From the NCBI GenBank assembly GCA_036785705.1, contig JAWUZG010000029.1, positions 15,701,501 through 15,765,500 of the forward strand: 64,000 bases of DNA, written 5' to 3'. The first letter of the stretch is position 1. The number at the start of each line of letters is the position of its first letter. The DNA is from Acanthornis magna (taxonomy: Eukaryota; Chordata; Aves; Passeriformes; Acanthizidae). A model generated the notes under the pieces. That model saw only the letters and a program-made list of their open reading frames with translations, ran no database searches and had not been told where the DNA came from. A program made the position numbers and the translations under genes. Shown one piece after another: positions 59,755 to 64,000 of this stretch.

Positions 59755-62700
59755 GTAGAAGTCGGCAGAGCCTAGCCTGTGGTCCTCTGACATGAGGTGA
59801 GGTCTCATCCAGTCTCACCTAAAGCTCAGCCCACTTTGCCCCACTGCTTTCTTAAGAGAGCTTCCCTTTAGTTTGCCAGCATGAATGATCGCAAAACAAT
59901 GTATCCAGCTATGTGAACTCAAAATTGAAAGAGAAGACTCTTACAGGTTTTATTCTATGGCTGCCATAATAGTGATGCCATACTGCTGTTACTGCACATC
60001 TCAACATTTTAACATATCAAGGCCTTTCTACAGGGTGTGTTATAAAACCACCCAAAGATATTACAGCAATAGTTGTCTACTGCTGATTCTTAATTGCTGA
60101 AGGTAAATGCTTCTCTTCAGGAAAGGACTTTAAACCAAAAGGTTTTTATTTCCTCAAGACGTCTCACTATACCTAAGAGCCATTCACAGTCTAGGAAAGT
60201 TCTATTTTTGGAAACAACATTTAACACAATCTTTGGGCTACATACATGAAGAATTTTCTTCTCCTTCTAAAAAGTACCCTTTCTTAATTTCACTTGCTCT
60301 CTCCAGCTGAGACCACTTCTTGTATTTAGTCATTCAATGACTGGAATTAGTTATTGTAAAGACAGAGTTCCTTTTCTTGATATTTTTGTTGTTGTTATTG
60401 TTTCATTTTGGTTCTGTCAGACTTGTGAGCAGTCTATGGGTAAAAAGAAAAGAAGTGCTTTCTGTAATTGGTCAAGAGTCAGAGAATGTAATCTGGCTAG
60501 CAATAGGACATCTTCATCTCTTGCATTAAAAGACAAAATTTTCTTTTATAGAAATATAATTTTAAAAAAATAAGATAATTTAATTATGACTACATATTTT
60601 TTTCTCTTTGAGATGAAAAATACATTTCTAGAAAACTGAATTCAAGTTTCAACAGACTGCTGCCTATGTGAGAGTGTGAGAGCCTCTGTGTCTGTACAAG
60701 GTATGTGTTCCCTGTGAAAATTGATATTTATGTATTCAAAATTATATCTAAACTGATTCTGTGAACATCTTGCAGAAGGTTTCAGGCTTACAGTTGTGTA
60801 TATGTTTCCTTGACTTTTAACTGTATGCCTTTCCCTGATTATTTAAATCCCCGATGATGGAAAGGAGTAATAACACTGCAGTAGACTATGCAAAATAATA
60901 ATAAGAAAGATTGAGACAATCTGTCTAATCAGGAGAGGAATTATTATAAACAGTATTGATATATTGAATTTTCTTCTTTTTTTATAACTTCTTATGTATT
61001 CACTACAAGTCTTAGAGGAACTGCTGAGACATCAGGTCTGCAAGTACCATTTACAGAAATTCATGCATGGTTTCTCTTTTTTCTTTTACCCCCCCAAAAG
61101 GTCTACAATAGGAACCATGCTGTGCCCTTGCTTCTCACAGTAAACAAGTGTATTGCATTTCAGTCTAGAGAAGCTGAGGGATGACTTATCTCCCATAATG
61201 CATCAAATCCATCAATTTCTTTTATCATTTTGTTTCCTCTTGACTATGCTCCCTTTGCTTTCTCACCTACTTTTCAATATTTTATCTTTAACTGGTTTCA
61301 TGAGTTCACTTACATCAATCGTCACAGATACTCACTTCTACTACTTCAGCAAAGAATTTTGTGCTTTTGTTGCTTTTAGTCTTGCAGTTCATGAACATAT
61401 CTTCCATTACTTTCTGAAGTTTTCATTCCCTTATCCACTTTTACTGCTACCCTGTTTTTTTCCTCACTTCATCACCAGACTTTCCTTTTTTAATTATCTT
61501 ACTTCTGAATCCTGTCCGGGTACTCCAGCTTTGTGCCCATCTTTGCACTAGAGCTCAATTATTTGCAGCTCTGATTTGGTTATATTTCATATCTCCTGTC
61601 TGCCTACTTCATCTTGTGTTCTCACTTTATCTGTTTTTCACTGAAATTTCATATCTGAAGGGTTTTTAACCCATATTTTTTTACTCTGGTGCATCAGATT
61701 TATGCTTTGTATTAATAGAAGTTGTGTAGGTAGTTTGGATTAGGTTGATGTGGGTCTTTTTTGTTTGGTGGGTTTCGGTGGGGATTTTTGTGATTGTTTC
61801 AGAGTTTTGTTGGTTTGGGCTTTTTGAGGTTTTTGTATGTTTGATTAATTGTTTTATCAGCCTTTCAAGTTTTGTTTTCTGCTTCTCCTGTAAGTATTTT
61901 TTTATAGGTCAGCTGCTGTAGTTAATAGCTCATAGGAAGTAATGCTAATCCATTAAAATAAAGATCACCTCAAGCAGATGTCTATCACATCTAGTCCTTA
62001 ATTTCAAGTAATTTTCAAACTAGGAACTACAAATAAAACAGCAGGCTATGAAAAAGGCTGTGAAGGGAACTGTGGAGCAAAGCCAAGCCCACCATAGCAG
62101 AAGCACTGCTACAAGAATGTCGACAGACGCCATTGGCAGAGGTTTAAAATTACATTCCCCTTCCCCTACAAGCCAGCAAAAAGGAAGATGACATGTTCTG
62201 GTTTTTGAAAATTTTCTAAAAATAAAGGAGAGAATAATAAATTGAGAAATTCTAAGTAACAGCTGCTTCTCTCAAAGCTAAACTGCAATGAACTGAGGGC
62301 TTTACAGACCAAGGACATTTTGAATGCTGGTGATGCTGGAGGTGGGGGGCATCCAGAAAGGAAACTAGAGAATCATCTTGAGGGGACACAGGGAAAGACT
62401 CCTTGAACCATGAAGCTTGACTGAGCAGCAAATGTAGGTTTATTTGAGATGCTGAGATACCTGCTGTTTGTTTATCCTATTCTACTCAAGGAACCTGCAC
62501 TTCGTGCATATTTTCTGTAAATAAACAAGATTACAGCAAATGATATACCTGACTACTATTTTTCATCTTAAGAGGAACAACTTGCCAGCACATATTGGCT
62601 AACTGCTTCAGCAAAGTGGGTAATCGTATGAATTTGTAGTGTAAATTTAGAGGAGGTGACAAAGATGATTTGAAAGATAGAGTAGGTGACACCCATAAAT

Positions 62701-63493
62701 CAGTGCACTACATTCACATGGTTTTAAAAGCTAGACTGTCTCTAGTTAGCTATTTAATATTTCTCAACAATATAAATTTATTTTAAAAAAAAAAAGGTCT
62801 AGAGCCCCACTTGACAGCAAGCTTCCTATCCTAAAGAAATTGTAAATAGGGGGAAGAACACTGTTCCTTTATAAGAAAAGGGGCAATTTTCAAATAAGTA
62901 TATGAAAAGAAATATTCCTGGGCCTTTGTACTACTGCAATTTACTGTACTGCCTAAAAGTACTGTCACATTTGTCTTGTATCTTTCACATGTCCAAATGC
63001 TCAATGCATCATCATGAAGAATTTTAAATGGAAAAGAGTCAAATGCAAACTTGTTAGGATTGCACCAAGCTGACTTGCATTTTGTTAAGCAAAATCACCT
63101 TTGTGTACTTGCAGGAAGAAGATTACTCTAGTTTGTCCTTAAGCAGCGAGCCATAGAGTCTGAATAACACTAACCAACTTGACTTTAGAAGATACTGATG
63201 TCTTCTCCTGTTGATATTGGTCAGGTATCATATGTAATTGCTGTTCTGTCACAGTGAGGGCTTACTGAAAGTTGGAATATTTGTTGAGAAATTCAGGCAT
63301 TTTGAACCAAAAAAAAGGGCACTTCATATCAGTTTAATTCAAGTGTTGCATTTTGATGAATCTAAAGGTTTTTTTCTCTTATGAAATACTGTATTTTTTT
63401 AAGAAATATTCTGAGCAGTCAGATTTCTAAGATTGAATGGCTCAACTCAATCAAATTGTCATTTTTCTAAAACACAGTTTCATCACAATAATG
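59755..63493. other. Non-coding stretch, nothing recognised
   Basis: Pyrimidine-rich on the plus strand at 61200-61700, where a 132-codon frame (61153-61551) appears hydrophobic simply because it is T-rich. G/T-rich low-complexity sequence lies at about 61740-61860 and a short poly(A) at about 62785-62795. Confidence 0.5.
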
Positions 63494-63547
63494 ATCTCCA
63501 AGCAATGGTATTTTCCAGTTATCTCGAAGCAATGGTATTATCCAGTT
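63494..63547 (+). repeat. 27-bp tandem duplication, two copies
   Basis: Copy 1 is 63494-63520 and copy 2 is 63521-63547, directly adjoining. They differ at two positions: the 6th base (C/G) and the 20th base (T/A). Confidence 0.95.
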
Positions 63548-64000
63548 AGCAAAAAACCCCAAAAAGTGACACTATGATAATTTAAAGTCTCCTATAAGCA
63601 ATTTGTTTGGTAGAAGACACTCCCATAAACACATCCCCTTTCCACTTGATTTCATTCTTGTCCCTTTGAATTCTGAATTGACAATTATGTCAAGTAATTA
63701 TTTGCTCATTTCCACTAACAACAAATGGTGACCATTGTGATTGCTCTAAACAAGTGAGTTGTCCAGGTCTACTCCCGCGCATTTTGAAGATCTATAGCTA
63801 TGAAAGTAGATAGGCAAAAATACTAACTTTGTGATTTATCAATGAGGCAAGCAAGGAGCTATGAAAGAGAAATACTCACTGCAAAGGCAACAGGAATTTT
63901 CAGACCATTTATGTTAAATGGCAGCTTTGAGTGAAGATGAAAAAAAGGATGAACACATCTGTCAGGACTTGGTCTTTTATGATAAGCAGTAATAACAAAA
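63548..64000. other. Non-coding tail of the window, nothing recognised
   Basis: AT-rich, no motif-bearing frame. Confidence 0.5.

Noticed and set aside
61153..61551. 132-codon hydrophobic protein with possible membrane helices
   Set aside because: The hydrophobicity follows from a T-rich strand. There is no motif and the surroundings stay pyrimidine-rich outside the frame.

Overview
This window looks like 64 kb of bird DNA, most likely from a songbird (passerine), and it contains no protein-coding gene that I can support. The organism call rests on the repeats. There are several CR1 LINE fragments. There is a tRNA-Ile-headed SINE with a CR1-type tail, the design of the TguSINE1 family of zebra finch and relatives. 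There are also LTRs of ERVL-like and ERVK-like endogenous retroviruses of kinds common in songbird genomes. The background is AT-rich and CpG-poor, as in a gene-poor part of a macrochromosome. Reading frames are short, overlap on both strands, and match no family I recognise. The window could be intergenic or the inside of a very long intron.

Layout. 1-4.7 kb is unassigned AT-rich DNA. A CR1 3' end lies at 4.76-5.34 kb and an A/C-rich low-complexity tract at 6.14-6.27 kb. A solo LTR with a 5-bp target-site duplication (TSD) is at 6.95-7.59 kb. Two long poly(A) tracts are at 8.4 and 18.1 kb. An antisense, CpG-rich ERVK-type solo LTR with a 6-bp TSD occupies 16.05-16.62 kb, just beside an old, stop-riddled LINE reverse-transcriptase fragment (16.69-17.14 kb). 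At 20.69-22.5 kb an antisense passerine LTR is split by about 0.7 kb of a second LTR-like sequence. From 22.5 to 40.7 kb there is little beyond a CR1 tail at 34 kb and a GGATAT/GGATAG hexamer array at 39.3 kb.

A CR1 copy at 40.76-41.40 kb joins part of ORF2 directly to the 3' UTR and lacks the reverse transcriptase core. A compound CA/TA/AAATATAT array lies at 47.7-47.9 kb. A second copy of the 7-kb solo LTR sits at 50.28-50.92 kb with its own different 5-bp TSD. It is followed by a CR1 tail (51.70-51.84 kb), a small tandem duplication (52.24-52.28 kb) and the tRNA-Ile/CR1 SINE (52.54-52.68 kb). A long antisense LTR-like block is at 58.5-59.75 kb, and a 27-bp tandem duplication is at 63.5 kb.

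The features do not form a pathway. They record successive insertions: ancient LINE, then CR1 and ERVL-like LTRs, then SINE and ERVK, although their relative ages are only partly visible. I found no CRISPR array, operon, functional tRNA or rRNA gene, or convincing exon. Family assignments come from recognising motifs and terminal structure by eye, not from a database search.
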